Shown here: positions 1 to 10,109 of the stretch, piece after piece
How positions within the stretch are numbered: position 1 is the first letter of the stretch
How the letters are laid out: each line of letters begins with the position of its first letter
Assembly (NCBI GenBank): GCA_032353305.1
Contig: JAUCNG010298846.1
Location: 1-12,275, forward strand
Reading direction: 5' to 3'
DNA: 12,275 nt
Origin: Cephalothrix spiralis
Lineage: Eukaryota; Nemertea; Palaeonemertea; Archinemertea; Cephalotrichidae
Notes under the pieces: model-generated
The model's database searches: none
Told to the model about the DNA's origin: nothing
Seen by the model: the letters and a program-made list of their open reading frames with translations, nothing else
Translations under genes and position numbers: made by a program

Positions 1-7
1 CTAGGAC

Positions 8-218
8 TGACCCGGAACTGGTCGTTTTGACCCGGAACTGGTTATTTTCTTGACTTAGCAAAAGTGCAACTGCTTAAAGGTAATATTCCCGAATATCATT
101 ATGCTTGGTAGTGATGTAAGAATATAAAATTCCCTAAACGGTGGTACCTCATTTGACTATTTTTGACTATTTTAAGTGAGAAAATTTTGTTGTTGAAAAA
201 CACTGACCCGGAACTGGT
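8..218. repeat. Three direct copies of a 15-base repeat
   Basis: The sequence tgacccggaactggt occurs exactly at 8-22, 28-42 and 204-218. The first two copies are 20 bases apart, the third 176 bases further on. Because it starts at the window edge, it could be the end of a larger repeat array or mobile element. Confidence 0.8.
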
Positions 219-2880
219 ATCCCAACTGTATTAATGTACAGGGATAATATAGAATTCTTACCCATTTTCTTCAGAAGTTGATGTCCTTTGTTGTCTTCAC
301 CTAACCGTGAAGTCTGCGGGGGAGGAGCAGACATGCCAAAACTGGAAAAGATAAAAAAAGCAAAAAAGGTCAGAGAACAGTGTAGACTGAAATATTACGT
401 TTCACTAAAAGCACCACTTGTTAAATACTTGAAAGGTGTTTAAGATTTTTTATCATTCTGATAATTTAATATTGGCAAAACAAAAATCCATTGGCACAAA
501 GGAAAAACTTAGTTAGACGGATAGGCGGGCCTGGAAGCGCCTTCCAAGATAGCACATTTAAACTTTCGTTCGTGACTTAAGTTCGATAGGTAACGTCTAT
601 GTGAGCTTTATAAACAATGCTAATTGTCAGCGATCTTTGATGCGTTACGATAAGAGAATCACATTCAAGAACAAGACAAATAAAATGACATTTATTTATA
701 ATTATGTCAAAATCTACTTATGATTACTTATATCGATTAATATCACAATAACAAGTCCACTAGTTGATTTAATAATCTAGTCGATTATGTTCGTTTTAGG
801 ATCTTTTGGATGATAAAAGCATATAAATGTTGAGATAAATTTATACTCCACATTTTTTCCTTCCAATTTTCTCGATTTCATTCATGAAGTGACTAGATGA
901 GACGTAGAAGGATAATTTGTGACAAATCGAGCAATGGGAAACTTTGGGCATTAATATTCAATAACACCACATGAAAGGATAACTTCATATTTCTTATTTT
1001 GATAAACAACTGATATATTCATTCATTCATCTATAGTATACAGGTCTTTACATATTCACAAAAGAATAAAAATGCTTACACAATTTAACAGCACCATATA
1101 TAGAAATTCAAAAATATAAACAGAGTTCTACCATGCATTCTACTCGATACTGAATACGCATGTAATTCACAGAACAGTGATAGACAAATACAATACTTGG
1201 CCTTTATTGTGGTCATAATTGACTTCAAAAACAATATCAAAAATAACAAAAAAAATAAAAACAAATAACAAAATACAGGTGTAATAAAAATTGACTAATC
1301 AGAAATTAAGAAATAATGTTTTCCAGATCTTCTTAAAACCATAAAATGATTGTTTAAGAAATTGGATCTTAATAATAAAAGTTTACAAATACAACTGAGG
1401 TTCAACATCTTGAAAATAACAAGAAATGCAAAAATGTAGATTTAAGATTGATAATACAGTGAGTGCTGTATTGTTGAATTAAAGATCACATAGATTAATG
1501 ATCACATTAATGATCACATTAATGATCACATACATTAATGATCACATACATTAAAGATCACATAATGATCAAAGTCCACAAAAAGTCTTTAGTCAGATTT
1601 TAAAATCATTATATTACATGCATTTAAATAGAACTAAAGACGGCATGCAGATAAAGCCGAAACTTTTCTCAGGATTAATTGTACCAGTGTCACATTAAGA
1701 AGTGTCCTCCAACTAGATATGGCCAATACTGATCCGAGAGTTGTAATATGTCCTTAAAATATCTAAGCTCGCTTTGGTAATTTCAAGAAAGTACTGCTGT
1801 AGTGTTCTACAATTGAGCCGCTTGTCAGCGGATTTATGTCGCACGGAATATTTAAAATTGGTACATAATGGTACAAAAATTACGTTTATTGATATACATT
1901 GTAGTTCTTTTTTCAAACTTATTGTGGATTATGTTTATCATTATCGCAACACGGACTATTAAATAATTAACAAATCTAAGATAAAAATCTATGCTCGCCA
2001 AATTTCATTGAACTGATGTAATACGAATTTCGGATCAAATATGATTTCATGTATATTGGGTCCGGTTCAGGCCCGGGATACAGGTCACTAAAGTTACGTT
2101 CCTAATAAGAGAACAATACTACAGTTATTTAAGAAATCACGTCATAACAATTTGTGCTCTGTACCAATATTATGTGCGTGTAGGTACAACATTACGATAC
2201 AATATCACCAATGTTTCATGAACTAATGTTATCTAACTTCTATATAAAACCTTTATCAAGGCAGAGTTGTAGAAAGATCTATTTATAGGCACTTGAATTT
2301 GCTTCAAGCGACCGGTTGATAATTGATATCAGTATTTAACTATCATAAAGCACTTCAGCGTTGTTGAAATTATTAGACCATTACAACTCTGGCATCAATA
2401 TTGGCCATATCTACTTAGATAACATTAGTTAATAAAACATTGATATCACGTATTAGGTCATTCAGTTAATTAATATACGACATATACACGATTCGTTGTA
2501 CTCGAGCAGCGGACTCAGCAAATTATTGTTTTCGATTATATTAAATCAATGTATATGTACATGTTATTCTCTAGTTATCAACGATACTGGCAAAAAGGTT
2601 CAATACATTTATAAGTAATGTATAAGTTATACTTCCATAAGTTTTAAAATTGTTTACTGCCATGAAATAGCAAATAACTATGATTTTGAACCCCATTCCA
2701 TTAAAGGGAAACAGGGTAATCGATGCATTGCTAGTTTGTCTAGCTGGCTCTAGCTGTTCAATTTTGAAAAATAAGAAACTCATTAGAAACGTTTGCTTTT
2801 TACCTAGTTACATTTTGTTATTGACGACGTCAATATACATTTATACAAGTTTTTCTTATCATTTTGCAATAAATACACTA
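219..2880. other. Gene-poor AT-rich stretch
   Basis: No open frame here reads like a protein: the longer ones are under 75 codons, low in complexity and without splice-supported partners. Besides the minisatellite near 1500 I found no large inverted repeat. If the SR-related transcript is long, part of this stretch could be its 3' UTR; AATAAA on the minus strand occurs at 1885-1890 and again near 1203 and 692. Confidence 0.5.
1484..1570. repeat. Small minisatellite, gatcacattaat-type units
   Basis: Six or so head-to-tail units alternate between a 12-base form (gatcacattaat, at 1500 and 1512) and a 16-base form (gatcacatacattaat, at 1524 and 1540, with a variant at 1484). The array decays into gatcacataat at 1556. 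It is an ordinary tandem repeat with length variation between units. Confidence 0.9.
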
Positions 2881-3603
2881 AGGACCTACTCTGATTAGGC
2901 GCGATTTAGTCTCCTCGGTATCAGAAAAAATGACGTTGCATGTATTCGTTTGCACTTTTTATATTGGGTAGAGGGGCATCACTTATCTTATCTTATTGGG
3001 AGGGCGGCCGATGACTGGCTCAAATAGACACAGACGGTCCGCTTTATGAGCATTTACCCTTAGGCCTGTAGACCTATCCAGCACTCTAATCTATTTTCTA
3101 TATACCGACTAGCAGTCAGGTTTACCCCGAAGGGAGGGAACGTATTTTACCTGACCGAGCCACCCAGGAGGCAGTACGCTGAAAAACTTGGCCAAGGTTC
3201 TTCCCGATGGAAAGTAGTGTCGAGCCGGGTCTCGAAACCGGGACCTCCGGATTCAGATGCCGACGCTCTACCACCTTGCCACCGAGCTGCAAAAACCGAT
3301 TTAGTTTCAATTTGAAACGAACTTGCAGTTCGGCCTCTGCGGTAGCCAAAGTTCATCAATAGTACACATCTGTTCCATAGCTCTTTGTTATTCGCCATAT
3401 AAGCAGGAGCAATGGTACTGTGCTGAAGACCCTAGGTTAATTTCCGAACCCTGGTTGCTCCATAAGAGCGCGCCGCGTACCAACCCTTGCATGTCAGGGT
3501 AGAGCAATGGTTTTCAGTGGAATTATTTGCTAGGTACAATGAACATTAGGTTTGCATTCTAATACACGAGGAGACTATATCATGCCTAACCCGGGTAGGT
3601 CCT
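2881..3603. mobile_element. Non-autonomous terminal-inverted-repeat element with a nested SINE
   Basis: The two ends are inverted copies of about 41 bases: aggacctactctgattaggc on the left and, on the minus strand at the right, aggacctacccgggttaggc. Both continue into a shared tagtctcctcg block. The ends agree at roughly four of five positions. No transposase frame is present, and no clear target duplication was found next to the ends. A tRNA-derived SINE fills 2978-3290, so the element was probably about 400 bp before the SINE landed. Alternatively, the inverted ends may be two separate copies of another repeat. Confidence 0.6.
2978..3290 (-). mobile_element. tRNA-derived SINE
   Basis: The minus-strand 5' end is tRNA-like: gctcggtggcaaggtggtag, then a box A-like block (3271-3281) and a box B-like block GGTTTCGAGACC (3228-3239), close to the consensus GGTTCGANNCC. 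The T-stem has one mismatch. The body continues with an unrelated domain (actttccatcgggaagaacc and onward, including a cctcccttcggggtaaacct block). The 3' end has a short ataag-type tandem tail at 2979-2996. Known: RNA polymerase III promoters with a non-tRNA body and a simple-repeat tail define tRNA-SINEs, which are common in molluscs. The tRNA part is diverged enough that I would not call it a functional tRNA. No flanking duplication is evident. Short frames read through it are not genes. Confidence 0.75.
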
Positions 3604-3791
3604 TTTAAAACTCAATATGTTCATTTAATATATTAACCCCTTAATTTTAGACATGATCATTGTACAAAGCTCATCCTTAAATATGTATTTAAAAATTACT
3701 CATAACAAAACAGCAGCTCAGTTTAAAGAATACTCAGAATAATACGAAAACAGTAAATTATTATTCTAAATAAATCATTTTTTTGTTTCTG
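3604..3791. other. AT-rich spacer between two repeat elements
   Basis: This 188-base segment separates the SINE-bearing element from the palindromic MITE. It contains nothing I can support apart from a weak minus-strand ATTAAA near 3625. Confidence 0.6.
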
Positions 3792-3795
3792 TTAA

Positions 3796-4043
3796 GGCGC
3801 TCCGTTACACTGCATGGGCCGATTTTTAGCTACCGACCTCGAAACGACCATTCCCGATTAAAAAAAAATTGATCAATTCCTGTAATTCGTGACTGAAAAT
3901 TCAAAATTGTATTGTTGTCGTGATTAAATTAATACAATTTTGAAATTTCAGTCATGAATCACAGGCTTTGATCCGATTTTATATAATCGGGAATGGTCGT
4001 ATCGAGGTCGGAAGCTAAAAATCGGCCCAGTGTAAAGGCCGAA
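3796..4043. mobile_element. Palindromic MITE flanked by TTAA
   Basis: A 248-bp sequence that folds back on itself almost end to end. The left arm reads ggccgatttttagctaccga and then cgaccattcccgatta; the right arm holds the reverse complement with few mismatches. The inner parts also pair (gactgaaaattcaaaattgt against its complement), leaving a loop of about 17 bases near 3926. TTAA sits directly outside each end, at 3792-3795 and 4044-4047. Known: TTAA duplication is the mark of piggyBac-type insertion, but the extreme ends here (ggcgctcc and ggccgaa) do not match each other well, so the superfamily is uncertain. It lies 134 bases past the stop codon of the SR-related gene and would fold strongly if it is in the 3' UTR. 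Confidence 0.8.
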
Positions 4044-4167
4044 TTAACAAAATTGATCAATATTTGACTAGTGCATTTAAATAAACACAATCTTAATAAT
4101 TACATATTGCAAATAAATCTTTTCTTAAATGCTATTGGTGAATAATACGTTTTCGTTAATCTAGTTT

Positions 4168-4173
4168 TTTAAT
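4168..4173 (-). promoter_or_regulatory. Possible ATTAAA polyadenylation signal just after the stop codon
   Basis: ATTAAA occurs on the minus strand three bases past the TGA. I found no canonical AATAAA on this strand until 1885-1890, about 2.3 kb downstream. The transcript may therefore end very close to the stop, use another weak variant such as the ATTAAA near 3625, or have a long 3' UTR running through the repeats. The signal is weak evidence by itself. Confidence 0.25.
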
Positions 4174-4176
4174 GGA

Positions 4177-7100
4177 TCATAAAATGCGTTTGATATTTGA
4201 TGAAGGTCGCGATTGCGTTGTGGGACGTGGTTGCGTTGTGGGCGTCCAGCTAGTTCCCCATTCTTGAACCGGCTCTGAGACATCAGTGCCCCAATCAACG
4301 GGTACATCCCAGCTAGATTGGCGCTGTAAGTTGGGATAAGGTTCACTAGGAATTGATAATTGTCTTACTGGTAAGCTAGCAACAGAAGTTGGAACTGGAT
4401 TTTGTACACGAGCTATTTGATTAACAGGAAAAGGACTGAGAAATTGCATCGCTGACGTAACTGGTTCTCTATCTCTCATAAGAGGATTAAAAGTAGCGTG
4501 GCCCCATTGACCAGCAGAGTGTGTTTTATGAGCTGCACTCAGCCATGAAGTTCCTGGTGGAGGGGGTTGTGCATGATAAATCCCTGCGTTTGCCATAACA
4601 TGTGGATCATGCTGTTGATTACGAGCAGTAAATTGATCAAGGGGATCCCGGTATTCAGACCTTATAACTGCTTCTGATGCAACTCTGCTTATAAAGTCCC
4701 AAGCGGTTTCTTGTGTTGATCGGTTGGCCGAAGCATTCTCCTGGAATGTTAATTTTGGTTCCGCTGCGGCGGTACTAATAGGTGGAGTAGATACTGTGTC
4801 CGTCATAGTAGCAGTTACACCTTGTTCAATCTTATCAGTCTTACTGAGTTCAGAATTTACAATTGCTCCTTTTGATAACCGACTTCCCGAATCATGTTTT
4901 CTATGTTTCCGTTTATCCGTACTTGACCCTAAACTCTTTCTTTCGCGGGTCTTGCTCGAGTTAGAAACAGTTGACGTAGTTTCAGATGAGTCATCCTGAA
5001 CAGCTTCGTCTCGAAGCGGCGTGGAAGGGGGTGAAACTGAACGACGGTCTTCCTTCTTTTTAACTGTTGGCGAAGGTGAACGCGACACTGATCGGCGAGA
5101 CCTTTTTCTAACCTGATCCCTTGATCTTGAACGTTCTCTTCTTTTTGGTGTCAATGACCTGGACCGTCGTCTTCTTATTCTGTCTCGTCTCAATGGAGTT
5201 GGTGTCCTTGACCTTGAACGGAAAGATGAAGGGCTACGGGAACTTGAAAGGGGACTTCGAGAGTAACGCCTGTATCGCTGGCGACTGGGGGAATAGGAGG
5301 ACCGTCGTGAAAACCGCGGACTGTAAGATCGTGACCTCGATCTTGTCCTCGATCTAGACCTACGCCTGTATGGACTTCGGCTACGGTATCTGTGGCGTGA
5401 CCGCGGGCCGCGAGGGCTTCTGGGGCTCCCGCTACGCGATAAATCAGACCAGTCTGACAAATCTGTTACATCTACACTATCATCCTTTCGTTTTTGAACT
5501 TGCTTTTCCTTCTTTGCTGGAGCAGTTTTCATCATGAAATCTACAGTTTGCAACAATTCAAGTTCAGCTTTCTCAAGTTCGCCATCAAGATCAACATACG
5601 ATTTACCGCTTGATGCCTTTAATAACTCCTTAGGCTTTCTTCTATCATCAGATTCTGATAGTTTAGGTTTAGGTTTTTTTACTTTCATTTTTGATGCATA
5701 CGTTTTAATCATTTTTCCTCTGTCTTTCTTCGGTTCTTCTAATTTAGGCTGATCTTTGGCTGCCGATTCATTTGAAAAACTATACAATTTTTTCACTTTT
5801 TCTTCAAATTTGATGACACTACTGACTTTTGGTGCATCAGATTTGATTTCAGTCTCACATGGTATTGAGTGTTTATCTAAAATTGTGAATAACTTATCGA
5901 AAGGATTAACAACACTTTTTTCATCTTTCTTTTCTGGCAGAACAACAGGAGGATTTGGACGATCATTCCAAATCTCTATGATTTTATTGAAACTATTGTC
6001 ATTTTTCGTTTCATTAACGATATCATCTTGCGTAGATCTCTTATCATCATTTTCTTTTCTAGGTGTTGTAGGCCTACTACTTTTTGAGCTAGGCTTTTTC
6101 GCTTGATTGGTGGCCCTTTCACTCGTTTTAACATCACTTTTCTTGGCTGCTAAGTCTTTTTTGAGCTTAGATCTCAAAATACTTTTCGCTAGCTCCTTTT
6201 TTGCTAATATCTTTTTTGAGGTATCCTCTGACCCTGGTTTTGAAGTAGCATCAGACGTTTTATGGGAAGACGACCGAGATTCGCTTTCCGTTTTAGAAGA
6301 AGACTTACGGGGTGATTTCTTACTCTCATCAGTACGAGAAGACTTTTTCTTCTCGCCAGAATTAACTTTAGTAACTGTCGAGGGAACCCTTTTCGCTGCT
6401 TCGCCTTGCATCTTTTCCTCTCTCTTTTGTCTCAATCGTTCCTCTGACCTCTTTTTAGCACTTTGCTTCCGCTTTTCTATCTCCCATTTAACATCATTTG
6501 GTAACAATGAACCAACATCATCACCAAACAATGATTTAGTAATTGGTTGAATTTCAATTTTTGATTTAATCCTGCTAAAGTTTTTCAACACGATGTGGTT
6601 CAGTAAATTTTTACGCCTAACGGCCGATAATTGTCTCATTACATCCCCTAATAATGTTAATGAATCAGTTAATATTTCAGCAATCCGTTGAATTGTATAT
6701 TCATTCGATATGATCATATCCATTACTTGGACTACAGCAGAAATGGCTGATATTGTAGTGTCTTGGGCATCAATAAAGTCTCTATCAACATCTAAACCTT
6801 TGGGTTCAGCAGCATATTTTAGTTCTGAATTGACAGACGGAGCTCTAAGCATTTCTATATTTCCCGGCTTATTGTAACGTTTATTTAACGACTTAACATC
6901 AGCAGAATCAGTGGTGCATGCAGCATTAAGTAAGTCGGCAATGCACGATACAGTATCTCGAACATCAGTGCTTGAATATTCTAATGTTGGACGATTTGGA
7001 TCATCATCGTCAATCCTTTTTCTTATTATTTTCGATCGCAAATCGAAAGAACCTTCTCCCTCTACCTCTTTATAAAAGAACGGGGCCGAGGATTGAAACG

Positions 7101-9337
7101 AACGGTCTTGATCCGAATTATCAACAACTTCTGTCGATGTACCTGGAGTTGGGTAACTGACTAATTGTGGACGTCCATCTTCATCTGTTGCCACGATCGG
7201 AATGGCAGGATACGTAATTGAAGGCGCTGGAACGGGACGAGGCACAGATGAGCTGGTTTGGGATCCATGCTCTGAAGCGTTAAAACCTTCTCTCGAAAAA
7301 TCGGAAGTTAAATCTAGACTAGCTTGTCCTGATGTATTGCAAGAGTCGCAATTCCTTCGAAACTCATTTGGCAATGAGCTTTTTGACAGTTGAGGAGTGT
7401 CTTCTCTATGCCCTTCTTCTTCTTCCTTCAAATTTGAAGAAAGGAAGTCAGTCTTAAATTGATCGTATAATGATTTGAATTGATCATAGATAGTGTTATG
7501 TTTGCTAGTGTCAACTTTAGGCTCTTGTTTCATACCTCCATCCTCATCACCTAATAATGATTCAGCGTCTTCACCTCCTCCCTGAAGCTCTGACATTAGA
7601 TTCATCCTCATTTCTGCGAGAGCATCTTCACTCATATTTTCAAGTGGATCAATTTCATTTTCAGGTGAAACAGGGCCTTCATCCTTATTTTTAACTCCAT
7701 CATTTTCTTCTTTTACTTCCGATTCGATTTCTAAACCAGGTATCATTTCTGCATTTTTGTTTGGTGTTTTATTATCATCTGAGGTAAACATTGAATACGG
7801 ATCAACAAAGTCTATGCTTTCTCGTCTTCCAATTTCAAATGGAAGACTATTGCCTTCTTTTGACACAGCATCAATTCCATCTTGAGCATTCTCACAAATG
7901 TTAACAAAATCTTCTTTTTTGTCTTCTTTTAATACGGTGTCTTCTTTTTTGTCTGAGTTGTTTTCTTCATTATCAGAAGTACAAATGACAAGAGAAGCCT
8001 CAACCTCTTCATCTTCATCTACATCTGATTGAGATCCAACTGTTTTTGACTCTTCAATGCTATTGATCTCATCATCAGTACAGATATAATACTCATCTTC
8101 AGAATCGATTTCACCATCAGAAAGGAGTTTTGGACCTTCATTTTTAGGCTCACTTCCTGGAATAACTAAATCCCATAAATTGCTTCCTTGACTTTCAAAA
8201 CTTGCATTTAAGTTACAATCCAATTCTTCATCCCCTGCACTTATTCCAATATCATCCAGTTCTGATGATTTCTCATTTGTGTCATCATTCGCATAGTCTT
8301 GAATTTTCGCCATGGCATCGATTTGATTTTCAACTTTCTCCATATTTTTCTTCATATTATCGTAAATTATGTCACTATCATCAGACCATTCAGCTTCATA
8401 ATTCTGCTGAACGAGCTTTGCAGTGACAGTTTCAATTTCATCAGCTTCTTTATCTTTTTCTGTATCAATATTAATCGTTAACGCACATTCATCACCTCCA
8501 CCATCTTTACGTGGAACATTACGGAACAGTTTGTGCGATGAACTAAATAAGAATTGCTCAATATTGTGCTGAGACTGGTCGAATTCAAATGATTGTCTGT
8601 TTACATTATTATGATCGTCTGGGCCACTGTGTTTATCCTTTAATTCATTACACTTATTATCATTTCTTTCACAGGCCTTTGTTAGGCAACCGATTTTGTT
8701 CTCAATATTTTCATTTATCTCATTTTCAACAATCTCAGTGTCAGTACACTCAATTTTATGACATTCACTTATTGTTTCTTCAGTGACACAACTAATGTCA
8801 TTGAAATTTTCAGAAGCACTATCTGAATTATAAGTACCACTAGAGTCACAATACTTTAATCCATTGATTATGACATACGAATACTTTTTTGACTTAGAAT
8901 CCCAATTAAATGTACTTGGTCCGGATTGTCTGTACTTAGTAAATGCACTGTTAAATAGCTTTGTGTCCTTATTGCATGAATACTTGTCCATGTCATTCAA
9001 CCTACAGGACGAGCACGAATTATCTAGGCAATTTAATTGGTTAATATCGCTTTCAGGTAACTCATTACATTTCGATTGTTTGGACTCGTCGTTATCCAAT
9101 TGTTTTGTATCACCATGACAATTATTGTCAGGGCGCACTAAATCGTTATTGGAAGAACAAAGCAATTTTTGGGAAAAGGAGAATGCAGTTCCTGAAGTTT
9201 CACACATCCGGTGTTTTGAGTTAAATTCTTGGAGTTGATTTTCCTCAGAGCTTGATCTCCTTGTCTTCTGGGCTGGGCTCGGGCAGCAGTCCAATGGTGA
9301 AGATGAATCAGGCATGGCGTCTTCTTTAGGAGCCATT
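4177..9337 (-). CDS. Large 3' coding exon C of an SR-related protein (about 1,720 codons, RS domain, gag-like helical segment)
   Basis: Seen: an open frame of 1,719 residues plus TGA on the minus strand. The acceptor is ..atcctgccttttgcag with a TTCTAAC branch-point-like site at 9372-9378. The frame runs open some 30 bases further upstream, but only from a TTG inside the intron, so I start the exon at 9337, the third base of a Gly codon shared with exon B. Numbering from the Met at 9336: residues 1-300 are Ser/Asn/Cys-rich. Residues 300-650 are strongly acidic, with SDGEIDSEDE near 404. Residues 853-955 are a helical segment with SLTLLGD, RRKN and KSLFGDD motifs, followed by a basic helix. 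Residues 960-1290 are Lys/Ser-rich. Residues 1300-1440 form a classical RS domain (RSRSRTRSRSRS). The tail to 1719 is Pro/Gln/Trp-rich with three Trp-Gly pairs. Known: RS domains drive protein contacts in nuclear speckles and spliceosomal complexes. Inferred: a nuclear RNA-processing or transcription-linked scaffold. No RRM, zinc finger or G-patch is visible, and I cannot name the family. Confidence 0.93.
5015..5441 (-). other. RS domain of the SR-related protein
   Basis: About 140 residues dominated by Arg-Ser, Ser-Arg, Ser-Pro and Arg-Arg pairs, including RSRSRTRSRSRS and many SPS or SRSP blocks, ending in Pro/Ser-rich sequence. Known: such domains are phosphorylated by SRPK and CLK kinases and direct proteins to nuclear speckles. 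The dense Arg and Ser content is visible directly; the kinases and location are inferred from the family of RS domains. Confidence 0.9.
6465..6780 (-). other. Compact helical domain inside exon C, resembling a retroelement gag-like domain
   Basis: This segment (about residues 853-955 of exon C) stands out because the protein around it is low-complexity and this part is not. It contains alternating hydrophobic helices (AISAVVQVMDMI, then IQRIAEILTDSLTLLGD), a basic RRKN motif, a spacer, the motif KSLFGDD, and a charged helix rich in Lys/Arg/Glu. From memory of family patterns, gag-like first ORFs of DIRS-type elements in cnidarians and molluscs often show the same order: a helix with an LLG motif, a conserved Arg-Arg pair, then an acidic patch leading into LFG followed by a charged helix. 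The match is by eye only. Chance, or a host domain later taken up by transposons, are alternatives. Confidence 0.4.
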
Positions 9338-9959
9338 CTGCAAAAGGCAGGATAAACTCCAATCAAATTTTGTTAGAATATATCAAAACTAAATTTAAAA
9401 ACATACTACAGACACTCCAAATTTTTTTCAAAGAAGACATTACATGCCTGATTCAATCTTAAATAATTATAATTAATCAAGTGTAGCTTATTTAATAAAT
9501 TAATATTTTTAATTCAATATATTATGACAATACAACCACAATTTACTATACATTATTTAAAAAAGGGAATGCTTAAATGGATCAAACATGTAATTTAGTG
9601 ATTTAAAAACATTATAAATGTTACATAAGATTTACAAATATATATATGACAGATTGTAGTATACAAATATAAAAAAACATTCCCATTGTTTAGTTAAAAA
9701 CATGTTAGAATGAATAAGGGGCTATCACTGAAAGCGTACAAAGGATGGAGTCGATTTTGCATGTACGATCACATTCCTTAATGCCGAATTCCCGAATTTC
9801 GTGCATACGTACTTTATGGATGAAATGAGCAAAGTTCAAATATTAAGTAAGCATTAAGCAAATGCAACCCAGTTCCTCAGCTTATATTATGTGACTCTCT
9901 TCGCTCGCCAAACAAAGTATATAAAGCACGGAAATAACAAAGAAAGACTATCAACTTAC
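9338..9959 (-). other. Intron between exons B and C
   Basis: A 622-base phase-2 intron with a consensus gtaagt donor. Its 3' end has a TTCTAAC branch-like site about 35 bases before a ttttgcag acceptor. The interior is very AT-rich with a short (AT)n run near 9641. I saw no repeat element or extra exon in it. Confidence 0.85.
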
Positions 9960-10109
9960 CCCGAATATGGTGGAGGTGATGGGCTACGTGACTTTGAACT
10001 TCTCATATATGGCAATGGTGAATCCGTCGTCGGCGAATCCGATGGTTTTTTCTTTCTAATTGGTGATTTTGATTGAGACCTTCGAGGTGGTGACTTAGAA
10101 CGTGATTTC
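9960..10109 (-). CDS. Internal exon B of the SR-related protein gene
   Basis: Seen: a 150-base minus-strand exon, too short to show up as an ordinary ORF. The acceptor is ..ttattttctag and the donor is the consensus gtaagt. It holds 49 full codons with one base of a split codon at the start and two at the end. The product opens KSRSKSPPRRSQSKSPIRKK and ends RSPSPPPYS followed by a split Gly, so it is RS/SP-rich and basic like exon A. Joining AG (exon A) to its first G gives Arg; joining its final GG to the first A of exon C gives Gly followed by MAPKED. The agreement of phase at both junctions is the main support for the model. The exon length is a multiple of three, so skipping it would keep the frame. 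Inferred role: part of the N-terminal RS-like region, likely phosphorylated and nuclear. Confidence 0.88.

Noticed and set aside
333-443. Short plus-strand frame starting MPKLEKIKKAKK
   Set aside because: It has only 36 residues in single-exon AT-rich DNA and no recognisable domain. It could be a remnant of a mobile element but there is no support.
3228-3290. A functional tRNA gene on the minus strand
   Set aside because: Boxes A and B are present, but the T-stem has a mismatch, I could not fold a proper anticodon arm, and the sequence continues into a SINE body.
3122-3398. Two overlapping minus-strand frames of 75-83 codons
   Set aside because: They run through the SINE and its flank, so they are by-products of repeat sequence.
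5756-6550. Plus-strand frames of 116 and 147 codons opposite the large exon
   Set aside because: They are hydrophobic mirror readings of the Lys/Ser-rich coding strand, with no splice context or domain.
9337-9366. Longer start for the big exon, ten residues upstream of MAPKED
   Set aside because: That start is a TTG inside a pyrimidine-rich intron end, directly followed by a good ttttgcag acceptor whose phase fits exon B.
9641-9660. AT dinucleotide run in the intron
   Set aside because: Only about five units, ordinary in AT-rich introns.
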